Origin: DATDDB01 sp035260545
GTDB lineage: Bacteria; Pseudomonadota; Gammaproteobacteria; Burkholderiales; Gallionellaceae
Assembly (NCBI GenBank): GCA_035260545.1
Contig: DATFUZ010000080.1
Span: forward strand, 1 to 32,922
Direction: 5' to 3'
DNA: 32,922 nucleotides
Numbering within the stretch: position 1 is the stretch's first letter; every line of letters starts with the position of its first letter. The notes under the pieces are model-generated. The model saw only the letters and a program-made list of their open reading frames with translations, did no database searches and was not told the DNA's origin. Shown in pieces: positions 14,652 through 23,379 of this stretch. Position numbers and translations under genes: made by a program.

Positions 14652-16712
14652 CTACAACAGTGAGTGCCCCAGCAGCGGCACGATCAGCAGAGCCACGATA
14701 TTGATGATCTTGATCAGCGGGTTTACCGCGGGTCCCGCCGTATCCTTGTAGGGATCGCCCACGGTATCGCCGGTCACGGCCGCCTTGTGTGTTTCGGAGC
14801 CCTTGCCGCCGTAGTTGCCGTCCTCGATGAATTTCTTCGCATTGTCCCATGCGCCGCCCCCGGTCGTCATGGATATGGCGACAAACAACCCGGTAATGAT
14901 GGTGCCCATCAGCAGGCCGCCCAGCGCGACCGGGCCCAGGATCAGGCCGACGATCACCGGCACCACGACCGGCAGCAGCGACGGGATGACCATCTCCTTG
15001 ATTGCAGCGGTTGTCAGCATGCCGACCGCGCGCGAGTAATCCGGCTTTGCCGTGCCTTCCATGATCCCGGCAATCTCCTTGAACTGGCGGCGCACCTCGA
15101 TCACCACGGCCCCCGCCGCGCGTCCCACTGCCTCCATGGCCATTGCGCCGAACAGGTATGGGATCAGGCCGCCGATGAACAGGCCCACGATCACCATGTG
15201 GTTTGACAGGTCGAAGCTGACCCGGTGCCCGCTCGCTGCCAGCGCATGCGTATAGTCTGCAAACAGCACCAGCGCGGCCAGGCCTGCAGATCCAATGGCG
15301 TAGCCCTTGGTCACCGCCTTGGTGGTGTTGCCGACCGCATCCAGCGGATCGGTGACGGCGCGCACTTCGGCAGGCAGGTCGGCCATTTCGGCGATGCCGC
15401 CCGCATTGTCGGTAACTGGCCCATAGGCGTCGAGCGCGACGATGATGCCGGCCATGGAAAGCATGGAGGTCGCGGCGATGGCGATGCCGTATAGCCCGGC
15501 CAGGGCGTAGGCGACGATGATGCTGAGGCATACCGAGAGCACGGGCAGCGCGGTGGATTTCATGGACACGCCCAGCCCGGCAATGATGTTGGTGGCATGG
15601 CCGGTCTGCGAGGCCGCGGCGATATGGCGCACCGCCTTGTAGTCGGTGCCGGTATAGTATTCGGTGATCCACACCAGCGCCGCGGTGAGCGCCAGTCCGA
15701 CCACGGCGGAGCCGTAGACGGCAAGCGCGGTGAGGGTCTCGCCGTTGGCCATGATCATCTTCTCGCCCAGCAGCCAGCGCGTGACCGGGTAGAAGGCGAT
15801 CAGCGCGATCACACCGGTCACGGCCAGCCCGCGGTAGAGCGCGTTCATGATCTTGCCGCCCTCGCGCGCCTTGACGAAAAAGCTGCCGACGATGGAGGCG
15901 ATGATGGAGACCGCGCCCAGCACCAGCGGGTAGATCACGGCATTGTCGCCGACATTGGGTTTCGACAGGGCGCCCAGCAGCATGGTGGCGACCACGGTCA
16001 CGGCATAGGTCTCGAACAGATCGGCGGCCATGCCGGCGCAGTCCCCCACGTTGTCGCCCACGTTGTCGGCGATCACCGCGGGGTTGCGCGGGTCGTCTTC
16101 CGGTATGCCGGCCTCCACCTTGCCCACCAGGTCCGCGCCCACGTCAGCGCCCTTGGTGAAAATGCCGCCGCCCAGACGCGCGAAGATGGAGATCAGCGAT
16201 CCGCCGAAGGCAAGGCCCACCAGGGGCTTGATGAGTTCATGCGTCGGCGTGCCGTGCGGCTCGATCAGCTTCAGTATCACGTAATAGCCGGTGATGCCGA
16301 GCAGCGCCAGGCCGACGACCAGCATGCCGGTAATGGCGCCGCTGCGGAAGGCGATATTGAGCGCGGGCGCCACGCCGTGGCGCGCGGCTTCCGCGGTGCG
16401 CACGTTGGCGCGCACCGACACGTTCATGCCGATGAAGCCGGTCGCCCCCGAAAGGAGCGCGCCTACTGCGAAGCCGATGGCGGTCTTGATGTCGAGGAAC
16501 ACGGCAATCAGCACCGCCAGCACGGCGCCGGCAATCGCAATGGTGGTGTACTGCTTCTTGAGGTAGGCGGACGCGCCCTCCTGCACCGCCGCGGCGATCT
16601 GCCGCATCCGTTCGTTCCCGGCCGGCTTGCCCAGCACCCACTGAATCGAGATCAATCCGAAGGCAATCGCGGCGATTGCACAGAATAACGTGAGCCATAT
16701 GCTTGCTGCCAT
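14652..16712 (-). CDS. hppA: Membrane-bound proton-translocating pyrophosphatase, K+-independent type
   Basis: Couples hydrolysis of PPi to proton export across the inner membrane, or runs in reverse to make PPi. 686 residues with about 16 membrane helices, the usual length. The catalytic signature EDDPRNPAVIADNVGDNVGD lies at residues about 205-224. GNTTKAVTKG at 461-470 carries lysine (Lys465) where K+-dependent enzymes have alanine, so K+ independence is predicted from the family rule. The start has a GGGAG ribosome site. It lies 26 bp downstream of the PPi-dependent phosphofructokinase gene and ends at a bidirectional terminator. Confidence 0.96.
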   Translation of the reverse strand: MAASIWLTLFCAIAAIAFGLISIQWVLGKPAGNERMRQIAAAVQEGASAYLKKQYTTIAIAGAVLAVLIAVFLDIKTAIGFAVGALLSGATGFIGMNVSVRANVRTAEAARHGVAPALNIAFRSGAITGMLVVGLALLGITGYYVILKLIEPHGTPTHELIKPLVGLAFGGSLISIFARLGGGIFTKGADVGADLVGKVEAGIPEDDPRNPAVIADNVGDNVGDCAGMAADLFETYAVTVVATMLLGALSKPNVGDNAVIYPLVLGAVSIIASIVGSFFVKAREGGKIMNALYRGLAVTGVIALIAFYPVTRWLLGEKMIMANGETLTALAVYGSAVVGLALTAALVWITEYYTGTDYKAVRHIAAASQTGHATNIIAGLGVSMKSTALPVLSVCLSIIVAYALAGLYGIAIAATSMLSMAGIIVALDAYGPVTDNAGGIAEMADLPAEVRAVTDPLDAVGNTTKAVTKGYAIGSAGLAALVLFADYTHALAASGHRVSFDLSNHMVIVGLFIGGLIPYLFGAMAMEAVGRAAGAVVIEVRRQFKEIAGIMEGTAKPDYSRAVGMLTTAAIKEMVIPSLLPVVVPVIVGLILGPVALGGLLMGTIITGLFVAISMTTGGGAWDNAKKFIEDGNYGGKGSETHKAAVTGDTVGDPYKDTAGPAVNPLIKIINIVALLIVPLLGHSLL

Positions 16713-16738
16713 GGTCTTCTCCCTTCCGGCTTTTCTTG

Positions 16739-17998
16739 TCAGATATTGAACTTGCGCAGTTTTTTCGGCACCGCGACATTCTTCAGGCGGACGTAGCGCG
16801 GCAATCCATCCTTGTATGGCGGGTAGTCCTCACCTTTGAGCAGGGGGGACAGATAAGTGCGGCATTTCTCGGTGATGCCGAAGCCATCCGGCGAAATGAA
16901 AGTGCGTGGCATCATCTTCTCCACGTTTGCCACATCGGCCAGCGGCGCAACGCCAACCTTCCACTTGTAAGGCTTGTCGGATACGCGGATGACGGCGGGC
17001 ATCACCGCGTTCTGTCCCTTTAGCGCCAGTTCCACCGCGGCCTTGCCCAGCGCATAAGCCTGGTCGACGTCGGTTTTCGATGCGATGTGGCGCGCGGCGC
17101 GTTGCAGGTAGTCGGCGACGGCCCAGTGAAACTTGTGGCCCAACTCGTCCTTGACCATGTTGGCAATGACGGGGGCCACGCCGCCCAGTTGCGCATGGCC
17201 GAAGGCGTCGCGCAGCCCCTGGTCGGAGAGGAACTTGCCGTCCGGGCCCTTCACGCCTTCGGATACCACTACGGAGCAGTAGCCGTGCTTCTTTACCATG
17301 GCGTTTACCTTGGCCAGGAACTTCGCGCGGTCGAAAGTCACTTCGGGGAACAGGATGACGATGGGCAACTCACAATCCTTGTCCGATGCCATGCCGCCGG
17401 CCGCAGCGATCCAGCCCGCGTGGCGGCCCATCACCTCCAGCACGAAGACTTTGGTCGAGGTCTTGGCCATGGATGCCACGTCGAAACTGGCTTCGCGCGT
17501 GGAGACGGCGATGTACTTTGCGACCGAGCCGAAGCCCGGGCAGCAGTCTGTGATGGGCAGATCGTTATCCACGGTCTTGGGCACATGGATGGCCTGCAGC
17601 GGATAGCCCATTTTTTCGGAAAGCCGGGAAACCTTGAGGCAGGTGTCGGCGGAGTCGCCGCCGCCGTTATAGAAGAAGTAGCCGATGTTATGCGCTTTGA
17701 ACACCTCGATCAGGCGTTCGTACTGCGCCCTGTTTTCTTCCAGGCCTTTGAGTTTGTAGCGGCACGACCCGAATGCACCGGATGGCGTGTGGCGCAGGGC
17801 TGCGATGGCGGTGGCGGAATCCTTGCTGGTGTCGATCAGATCCTCGGTCAGCGCGCCGATGATGCCGTTGCGTCCCGCGTAGACCTTGCCGATCTTGTCC
17901 TTGTGCTTGCGCGCGGTTTCAATGAGTCCGCAGGCCGACGCGTTGATGACTGCCGTCACTCCCCCTGATTGCGCGTAAAAAGCATTCTTCTTTGCCAT
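16739..17998 (-). CDS. pfp: Pyrophosphate-dependent 6-phosphofructokinase
   Basis: Reversible phosphorylation of fructose 6-phosphate with PPi as phosphoryl donor. 419 residues from the ATG at 17998, which follows AGGGAG; extensions upstream have no similarity. Motifs: FYAQSGGVTAVINAS at the N terminus, YNGGGDSADT (residues 110-119) with aspartate in the position that excludes ATP, and PKTVDND (140-146) where Lys141 favours PPi; MGRHAGWIAA follows. This is the long PFK type also used by methylotrophs for ribulose-monophosphate or Calvin cycle steps. It is the first gene of an operon with hppA, so the cell's PPi pool is handled by two adjacent genes. Confidence 0.94.
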   Translation of the reverse strand: MAKKNAFYAQSGGVTAVINASACGLIETARKHKDKIGKVYAGRNGIIGALTEDLIDTSKDSATAIAALRHTPSGAFGSCRYKLKGLEENRAQYERLIEVFKAHNIGYFFYNGGGDSADTCLKVSRLSEKMGYPLQAIHVPKTVDNDLPITDCCPGFGSVAKYIAVSTREASFDVASMAKTSTKVFVLEVMGRHAGWIAAAGGMASDKDCELPIVILFPEVTFDRAKFLAKVNAMVKKHGYCSVVVSEGVKGPDGKFLSDQGLRDAFGHAQLGGVAPVIANMVKDELGHKFHWAVADYLQRAARHIASKTDVDQAYALGKAAVELALKGQNAVMPAVIRVSDKPYKWKVGVAPLADVANVEKMMPRTFISPDGFGITEKCRTYLSPLLKGEDYPPYKDGLPRYVRLKNVAVPKKLRKFNI

Positions 17999-18325
17999 GC
18001 CATACTCCCTGATGATGGTTGTTGAGTTGTAATTGCGAATCATCCTGAATGCATAAGCGGGTGCAGGCATCTTACGCCTTTTCCATCAAGAAAGCATGTG
18101 CTTCGCTTCTTCACCAGCACGCGCGCACGACATCATGCGCAAGCGCGTGCGCTCCCTGCCGCGCACGCATCGCAGCGCAGGATTTTATGATGTTGAAAAA
18201 CCGCAGGAAGCGAAGAATGGGCGCATGTACGTTTCACCTATCCCATCTGCGCCAGTTGGGTATTGTGTTGCGCGCGGGACATTGGGGAATCGGGAGGAGG
18301 GGGGAATCTCCGGGCGCTGCCGACA
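17999..18325. other. 327-bp non-coding stretch upstream of pfp
   Basis: Must contain the pfp promoter on the minus strand, but I find no convincing -35/-10 pair. The only structure is an 8-bp inverted repeat, GCACGCGC (18117-18124) and GCGCGTGC (18143-18150), with an 18-bp centre. Open frames here are short, basic and without family resemblance or ribosome sites. Confidence 0.5.
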
Positions 18326-18946
18326 CTACATTGGAGGCTTGATGCGGCCGCTGCCGAGCAGGATGCGCAGGGCGTTGAGGCTGCCGTTTTCACTCCGCCG
18401 TGCGATCACGAAGACGCTGGCGCCGCGCTTCAGCATGCTGCGCGTGGCAGGGGAGAAGGTTATCACCGGCGTGCCGGGCGGCACGACGATCTGCTGGCTG
18501 CCACCCTTGTAGGAAAGCGTCAGTTTCTCGCCGTCGTTGGTGGCGACCACCGCATCCACATTGGCGTTGGTCATGGTGGAGCCGGGCTCGAGATCCCAGT
18601 CATAATGTCCTTCGCCCGTGCCGCGCATCGCCTCGGGGAAGACGTGAACCTCCAGCGCCTGCAGTTCGCCGCCGCGGAGCAGGGCGGTCACGCCCACGAA
18701 GTCGCCGGGCTTGATGTCGCGCAGCGTCAGCGGGGAGAGCACGTTGATCTTTGCCTTGCGCGGAACGCGCATCACCAGCGCCCGGCCTTCGCGCGTCCTG
18801 ACCTTCAGCACATTGCCGTCGAAGGCGGTGACCGTGCCGCGCACCTTCTGGCCGGACCGCCCCGCAGCCAGCGCGCTTGCCGTCAGCACCATCAGTAACG
18901 CGGCCAGCATCAGACCGGCAAGCGAGATCCTGCGCATTGTGTTCAT
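18326..18946 (-). CDS. DUF5666-like secreted OB-fold protein
   Basis: 206 residues with a signal peptide (about 1-27, cleavage near ALAAG). The mature part starts with VRGTVTAFDGNVLKVRT and IKPGDFVGVTALL, the pattern of DUF5666/OB-fold domains, then a second beta-rich half (EKLTLSYKGGSQQIVVPPGTPV). Probably periplasmic; function unknown. The ATG at 18946 lies 9 bases after GGGGAG; the ATG at 18955 abuts that site and is less likely. Confidence 0.78.
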   Translation of the reverse strand: MNTMRRISLAGLMLAALLMVLTASALAAGRSGQKVRGTVTAFDGNVLKVRTREGRALVMRVPRKAKINVLSPLTLRDIKPGDFVGVTALLRGGELQALEVHVFPEAMRGTGEGHYDWDLEPGSTMTNANVDAVVATNDGEKLTLSYKGGSQQIVVPPGTPVITFSPATRSMLKRGASVFVIARRSENGSLNALRILLGSGRIKPPM

Positions 18947-19116
18947 GGCGATCATCTCCCCAGGATATTCAGCCGGAACGCGGACAATTCCGGATTGGGC
19001 AAGCGTACCCTGGCGGAAGGCCGGGCTCAATACGCAATTCCCGGTATTGGCCTGCCATGCCACGGCCGCGGTTTGGGATTATCATGTCGGCAAGCGACTC
19101 CAGGGAGGGCCATCCG

Positions 19117-19626
19117 ATGTGCACGCAACGCCCGCCGCACTCGGTCATCACATACGGGGCCGTCATACTGGCCGCAGGGGTGGTGTCCGGCACCGCGGCA
19201 ACGCTGGTGCAGGTGGCGCTGTGGCTGCTGTTCACGGCGGATTTTCCCGGCGTTCTGTTTCGTGACGCGCGCCTGACGGCCGCGCTGGTGCTGGGCGCGC
19301 GCGTGCTGCCGCCGCCGGCCACCTTCGATTTCGCGGTGCTGGCCGTCGCGACCATTATCCACTTCGCGCTGTCCGTCGCTTACGCGGCAATACTGTATCC
19401 CTTTGTCGCGCGCCGTGGATACCTGTGGGCGGTGACGGCCGGGGCCGTCTTCGGCATTGCGTTGTATGCGATCAACCTGTACGGGTTTGCCGCGCTCTTT
19501 CCCTGGTTTGCGCAGGCGCGGGGGTGGATTGCGGCGGCTGCGCATGTGGCGTTCGGCGTCAGCGCCTCGACAGCGTGCCGCTTCCTGCTCTTCAGGTGTG
19601 GCGGACACCGAGCAGGCGGGCATTGA
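19117..19626 (+). CDS. Four-helix integral membrane protein of unknown function
   Basis: 169 residues with about four hydrophobic segments. The stretch VLPPPATFDFAVLAVATIIHFALSV, then a loop and FGIALYAINLYGFAALFPWFAQARGW, resembles a short betaproteobacterial family sometimes labelled sodium:proline symporter, though it is far too short for one. Start at 19117 is preceded by GGGAGGG with 7-nt spacing. Its 3' end overlaps the convergent SRPBCC gene by 35 bp. Confidence 0.72.
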   Translation: MCTQRPPHSVITYGAVILAAGVVSGTAATLVQVALWLLFTADFPGVLFRDARLTAALVLGARVLPPPATFDFAVLAVATIIHFALSVAYAAILYPFVARRGYLWAVTAGAVFGIALYAINLYGFAALFPWFAQARGWIAAAAHVAFGVSASTACRFLLFRCGGHRAGGH

Positions 19627-20068
19627 GCTTGTGTGCAAGCGACAGCCCGCCTTGCCGCATCACCGTATTGTGGTTCCACTCGATGACCGGACGCGCGAAC
19701 ACGGCCAGCGTATTCATCCAGGCTCGCGTTGTGCGTACCTGCCATTCGTAACGCACGGTGGTCACGGCGCCCTCGCTGCTGAAGGACCAGCAGCCGCGCC
19801 CTTCCACATCGCCGCTGGCGACGCCTTCCACCACCGTCAGGGGTTCATAGCGCACCACCCGCACGTCAAAAACCAGGCGGTAGGGCAGCCGCCCTCGCCA
19901 GGTGTAACGGCGCACGCCGCCTATGCCCTGCGTGTCGCCGGGCGCGATTTCTTCCACCCGTTCCACATTGTCCCACCACAGCGGCCAGCCCTGAGGTTCA
20001 CAGATGGCGTCGCACACCGCCTTGAGCGGCGCCTCGATTTTCCAGATGGTCACGAAACGGTAGTTCAT
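19592..20068 (-). CDS. SRPBCC (START/polyketide cyclase-like) family protein
   Basis: 158 residues from the ATG at 20068. The N terminus (MNYRFVTIWKIEAPLKAV, then WPLWWDNVERVEEI) and the middle strands with GVRRYTWRGRLPYRLVF fit the helix-grip fold that binds hydrophobic ligands. No signal peptide. The last 35 bp overlap the convergent membrane-protein gene. The 35-bp gap from the LolA-fold gene upstream suggests co-transcription. Confidence 0.8.
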   Translation of the reverse strand: MNYRFVTIWKIEAPLKAVCDAICEPQGWPLWWDNVERVEEIAPGDTQGIGGVRRYTWRGRLPYRLVFDVRVVRYEPLTVVEGVASGDVEGRGCWSFSSEGAVTTVRYEWQVRTTRAWMNTLAVFARPVIEWNHNTVMRQGGLSLAHKLNARLLGVRHT

Positions 20069-20103
20069 CGTGTTTGGGCAAGGTGTCGGCCGGGGGCGTC
20101 CGC

Positions 20104-20781
20104 TCACGGGTTGAACAATGCGTCCGGCATAGGCGGGTCGACTTGCAGTCCGTCCATGGTCACGGTTTCTATCATTGCGCCCAGCGTGTCGCTGCTGACG
20201 ATCTTGAGCGGGAACCAGGTTGCGGTGTCCAGCCACATCTCGATGCGGTGCACGCCGTCGACGGCGACCCCGGGTCCGCCGGTAGTGACCATGTGCAGCA
20301 CTGTGTGGCCGTTCAGGAGTTCCGCACCCAGCACGTCGGTGCGGCCCTTTTCCTGCAGCAGGAGGGTGTTCTCGAACAGCGCACCGACGTCGGAGTGATT
20401 CACGTACTGGCCACGCGGGCTACGGATCAGCGGGTTCCGGGGGCTGAGGCTGAGTTCGAAATGGTCAGGGCCGAAAGGCCACAGCCGCACGCGGTCAGTC
20501 TTGGGGCTGTATACGAGCAGGGCGCCGGCATGCGGCTTGACGAATTCCATCCGCACCCAGCCGGGCCGCTTGTAGAAGTAGTGGATGACATCCTCGCCCG
20601 CGCCATAGAAGGAGTCTATGGTGACGCTGTAGCCTCCCACCGATTGATAATGCGCAATAGCCTCGGCCAGCGGCGCTGGAAACGTCGCCGCGGGCTGGGA
20701 TGCCGGCTCTGCCGCGGCCGGTGAACTACCCGGGGGAGCGGCTCCGGCGAGTGTGGCGGCAAGCACCATGGCGGTCAACAT
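20104..20781 (-). CDS. LolA-fold periplasmic/outer-membrane protein
   Basis: 225 residues: signal peptide, a Pro/Ala-rich linker to about residue 33, then a domain with HYQSVGGYSVTIDSFYG, VIHYFYKRPGWVRMEF, and later HRIEMWLDTATWFPLKIVSSD, the layout of LolA/LolB-like or DUF1571 domains, which bind lipids or lipoproteins in a half-barrel. It has no lipobox. Probably transcribed together with the SRPBCC gene. Confidence 0.7.
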   Translation of the reverse strand: MLTAMVLAATLAGAAPPGSSPAAAEPASQPAATFPAPLAEAIAHYQSVGGYSVTIDSFYGAGEDVIHYFYKRPGWVRMEFVKPHAGALLVYSPKTDRVRLWPFGPDHFELSLSPRNPLIRSPRGQYVNHSDVGALFENTLLLQEKGRTDVLGAELLNGHTVLHMVTTGGPGVAVDGVHRIEMWLDTATWFPLKIVSSDTLGAMIETVTMDGLQVDPPMPDALFNP

Positions 20782-20882
20782 GGCTGTCCTGTTTTATGCA
20801 AATACTACAGCATGGCGGCGATCACGCCCACCCCCCGGTTCCCCTCCCGGCATCATGGGGAAGCGCGGTTCGCGCGTGACAT

Positions 20883-21950
20883 TTAGACGGTGCTGACCGG
20901 GACGCGTGCGGTCACACCGCACAGCAGCTCGTAGCTGATGGTTCCTGCTGCCTGTGCCACTTCCTCCACCGGCAGACCTTCGCCCCAGAGCGTCACGCTG
21001 CTGCCGACGGCGGCGCCGGGCAGCGCCGAAAGGTCGACGCACAGCATGTCCATGGAAACGCGCCCCAGCGTGCGCGTACGCTGCCCGTCGACCAGCACCG
21101 GCGTTCCGGTGCCGGCATGGCGCGGATAGCCGTCGGCATAGCCGCAGGCGGCGACGCCGATGCGCAGGCTGCGGTCGGCGCAGAAGGTGCCGCCGTATCC
21201 CACGCATTCGCCTGCACGCAGCTCGCGCACGGAGATGAGTTGCGTGCGCAGCGTCATCACCGGCATCAGGCCGAGTTGCGCGGCGCTGGTTTCCTCGAAC
21301 GGAGAAGCGCCGTACAGCATGATCCCGGGCCGTACCCAGTCGCCGTGGGCCTGCGGGTAACGCAGCAGCGCGGCGGAATTCGCCAGCGAGCGCGCCGCCC
21401 GATGCGGGGCGGCCAGCGCGTTGAACGCCTGCAACTGGGCATCCACACCCGCCGCTTCGTCGGCATGGGAGAAATGACTCATGAGCGTCACGTCGCGCAC
21501 GCCGGGATGCGATTTGAGTTTTTCCATCGCGGCTGGCACGTCCTGCGGCGCGAATCCCAGACGGTTCATGCCGGTGTTGACCTTGAGCCAGATCGAAAGC
21601 TTGTTGCCGAGGCGTCCACCGTTGTCCAGCATGGCCAGCTGGTGCGGGCTGTGGATCACGCAGGCCAGGCCGTGGCCGGCGATGCGCGGCACCTCTTCCT
21701 GGGAGAATGCACCCTCCAGCAGCAGGATGGGCTGGCGGTAGCCCGCTTCGCGCAGCTTGATGGCGTCGCGCAGGTCGAGCAGTGCGAAGCCGTCGGCGGC
21801 CTTCAGCGCCTCGGCGCAGCGCAGCAGGCCGTGGCCATAGGCGTCGGCCTTGACCACGGCCATGATGCGCGCCGTGGTGGCTTTCCGTGCGAGCTGAAAA
21901 TTGTGGTGCAGGGCGGCGAGGCTGATGTCGGCGGTTATCGGGCGTGACAT
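20883..21950 (-). CDS. alr: Alanine racemase
   Basis: PLP enzyme that makes D-alanine for peptidoglycan. 355 residues. The PLP-binding lysine is Lys34 in VVKADAYGHG; the second catalytic residue is Tyr252 in VGYGGTF; RPGIMLYG and GRVSMDMLCVD are also present. The ATG at 21950 gives the family N terminus (MSRPITADISLAAL); the open frame continues upstream antisense to lplT with no similarity. It diverges from lplT with about 100 bp between. Confidence 0.95.
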   Translation of the reverse strand: MSRPITADISLAALHHNFQLARKATTARIMAVVKADAYGHGLLRCAEALKAADGFALLDLRDAIKLREAGYRQPILLLEGAFSQEEVPRIAGHGLACVIHSPHQLAMLDNGGRLGNKLSIWLKVNTGMNRLGFAPQDVPAAMEKLKSHPGVRDVTLMSHFSHADEAAGVDAQLQAFNALAAPHRAARSLANSAALLRYPQAHGDWVRPGIMLYGASPFEETSAAQLGLMPVMTLRTQLISVRELRAGECVGYGGTFCADRSLRIGVAACGYADGYPRHAGTGTPVLVDGQRTRTLGRVSMDMLCVDLSALPGAAVGSSVTLWGEGLPVEEVAQAAGTISYELLCGVTARVPVSTV

Positions 21951-22052
21951 GTGCGGGCGCGGGGCAATGAACGGTATCGTTAATAATAGCAGGCATCGCG
22001 CGTTTCGTGATATAAGCATTGTTTCAAAAAAATCACACGGCATCTCCATTCC

Positions 22053-23279
22053 ATGGCATTCGGCTTTTACATCATCCTCGCGGCGCAATTTCTGTCCGCG
22101 CTCGCTGACAGTGCCCTGCTTTTCGTCACCATGGACTTGTTTGCCCATATTCATGCGCCAGACTGGTACATCCAGATTGCGGAAAGCGCTTTCGCCGCGG
22201 CCTATGTAGTACTTGCCCCCTTTGTCGGCGCGTTCGCCGATTCGCTGCCCAAGGGGCGGGTAATGTTCCTCAGCAACAATCTCAAGATCATCGGCTGCGT
22301 CGCCATGCTGTTCGGGCTCGATCCGCTGGTGGCCTATGCCATCGTGGGCATAGGCGCAGCGACCTATTCGCCCGCCAAGTACGGCATCCTCACCGAATAT
22401 CTGCCGCCGGAGAAACTGGTGACCGCCAACAGCTGGATGGAAGGGCTGACCGTGGCAGCGCTCATCCTCGGCAACGTGCTGGGCGCGGTGTTGACCAGTC
22501 CGCATGCACTGGGCCGTCTGGTCGCGCATGTGCATGTTCCGCTGCTGAACACGCTGCCCGGCCTGGCGCTCGCCATTCTCGCGGTGGTGTACGTGGGCGC
22601 CGCCATCTTCGCGCTGTATATTCCGCGCGTGGCGGTGGATCATAAGCCGCTGCGCAAGAATCCGCTGTTCCTGATCAAGGAGTTCTCCCATTGCTTCCGC
22701 CTGCTGTGGAAGGATCCGCTGGGTCAGGTGTCGCTGTCCGTGACCACGATGTTCTGGGGCATAGGCCGCACCATGCGCCTGCTGGTTCCGGCCTGGGCCG
22801 TGCTCGCGCTGGGCTACAGCACTTCGCAATCGGCGTACCTGGTGGCGCTGGTGGCTGTCGGCATCGCCATCGGCGCGGTGCTGGCCGCGCGTTTCGTCAA
22901 ACTGGAGCATGCGGTCAAGGTGCTGCCGGTCGGCATCCTGATGGGCGTGCTGATCCTGGTGCTGATCCCGATGAAGAGCGTGTGGGCGGCGGGCTTGATC
23001 GTCGTGCTCACCGGCGTGGTCGGAGGCTACTTCGTGGTGCCGATGAACGCGCTGCTGCAGCATCGCGGCCACCTGCTGATGGGCGCGGGCAGTTCCATCT
23101 CGGTGCAGAATTTCAACGAAAACCTCAGCATCTTCGTCATGATGTTGCTGTACGCGGCAATGGACTGGATGCATTTGCACATCTTCGTCATTGTGGCGGT
23201 GTTCGGGATCATGCTCTCAGGTGCGATGGGTCTGCTCGCCAGGGTGCACGGGCACGACCAGGATATGGGGCAGGCCTGA
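22053..23279 (+). CDS. lplT: Lysophospholipid transporter
   Basis: Flippase-like MFS protein that moves lysophospholipids across the inner membrane for re-acylation. 408 residues, about 12 helices. The N terminus (FYIILAAQFLSALADSALLF) and the segment YSPAKYGILTEYLPPEKLVTA (quoted in part) are hallmarks of LplT. In E. coli lplT is coupled to aas, the acyltransferase; no aas is present here. Weak ribosome site. Confidence 0.93.
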   Translation: MAFGFYIILAAQFLSALADSALLFVTMDLFAHIHAPDWYIQIAESAFAAAYVVLAPFVGAFADSLPKGRVMFLSNNLKIIGCVAMLFGLDPLVAYAIVGIGAATYSPAKYGILTEYLPPEKLVTANSWMEGLTVAALILGNVLGAVLTSPHALGRLVAHVHVPLLNTLPGLALAILAVVYVGAAIFALYIPRVAVDHKPLRKNPLFLIKEFSHCFRLLWKDPLGQVSLSVTTMFWGIGRTMRLLVPAWAVLALGYSTSQSAYLVALVAVGIAIGAVLAARFVKLEHAVKVLPVGILMGVLILVLIPMKSVWAAGLIVVLTGVVGGYFVVPMNALLQHRGHLLMGAGSSISVQNFNENLSIFVMMLLYAAMDWMHLHIFVIVAVFGIMLSGAMGLLARVHGHDQDMGQA

Positions 23280-23379
23280 CAAAGTACATGCAGCGTGTAT
23301 CCGCGCCGGATTACGCATCGGTTCATGCGTGGCGTGGGGAGTAGAGGGCAGGGGAGGAGCCACGAATGACCCGCGGCGG

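Noticed and set aside
18049..18342. 97-codon basic open frame in the pfp upstream region
   Set aside because: No ribosome site, no domain, Arg/Ala/Cys-rich composition typical of non-coding GC-rich DNA, and it covers the region that must carry the pfp promoter.
21951..23180. Extension of the alanine racemase frame upstream, giving 765 codons
   Set aside because: The extra 409 residues are the antisense frame of lplT and have no similarity; the true Alr N terminus starts at 21950.
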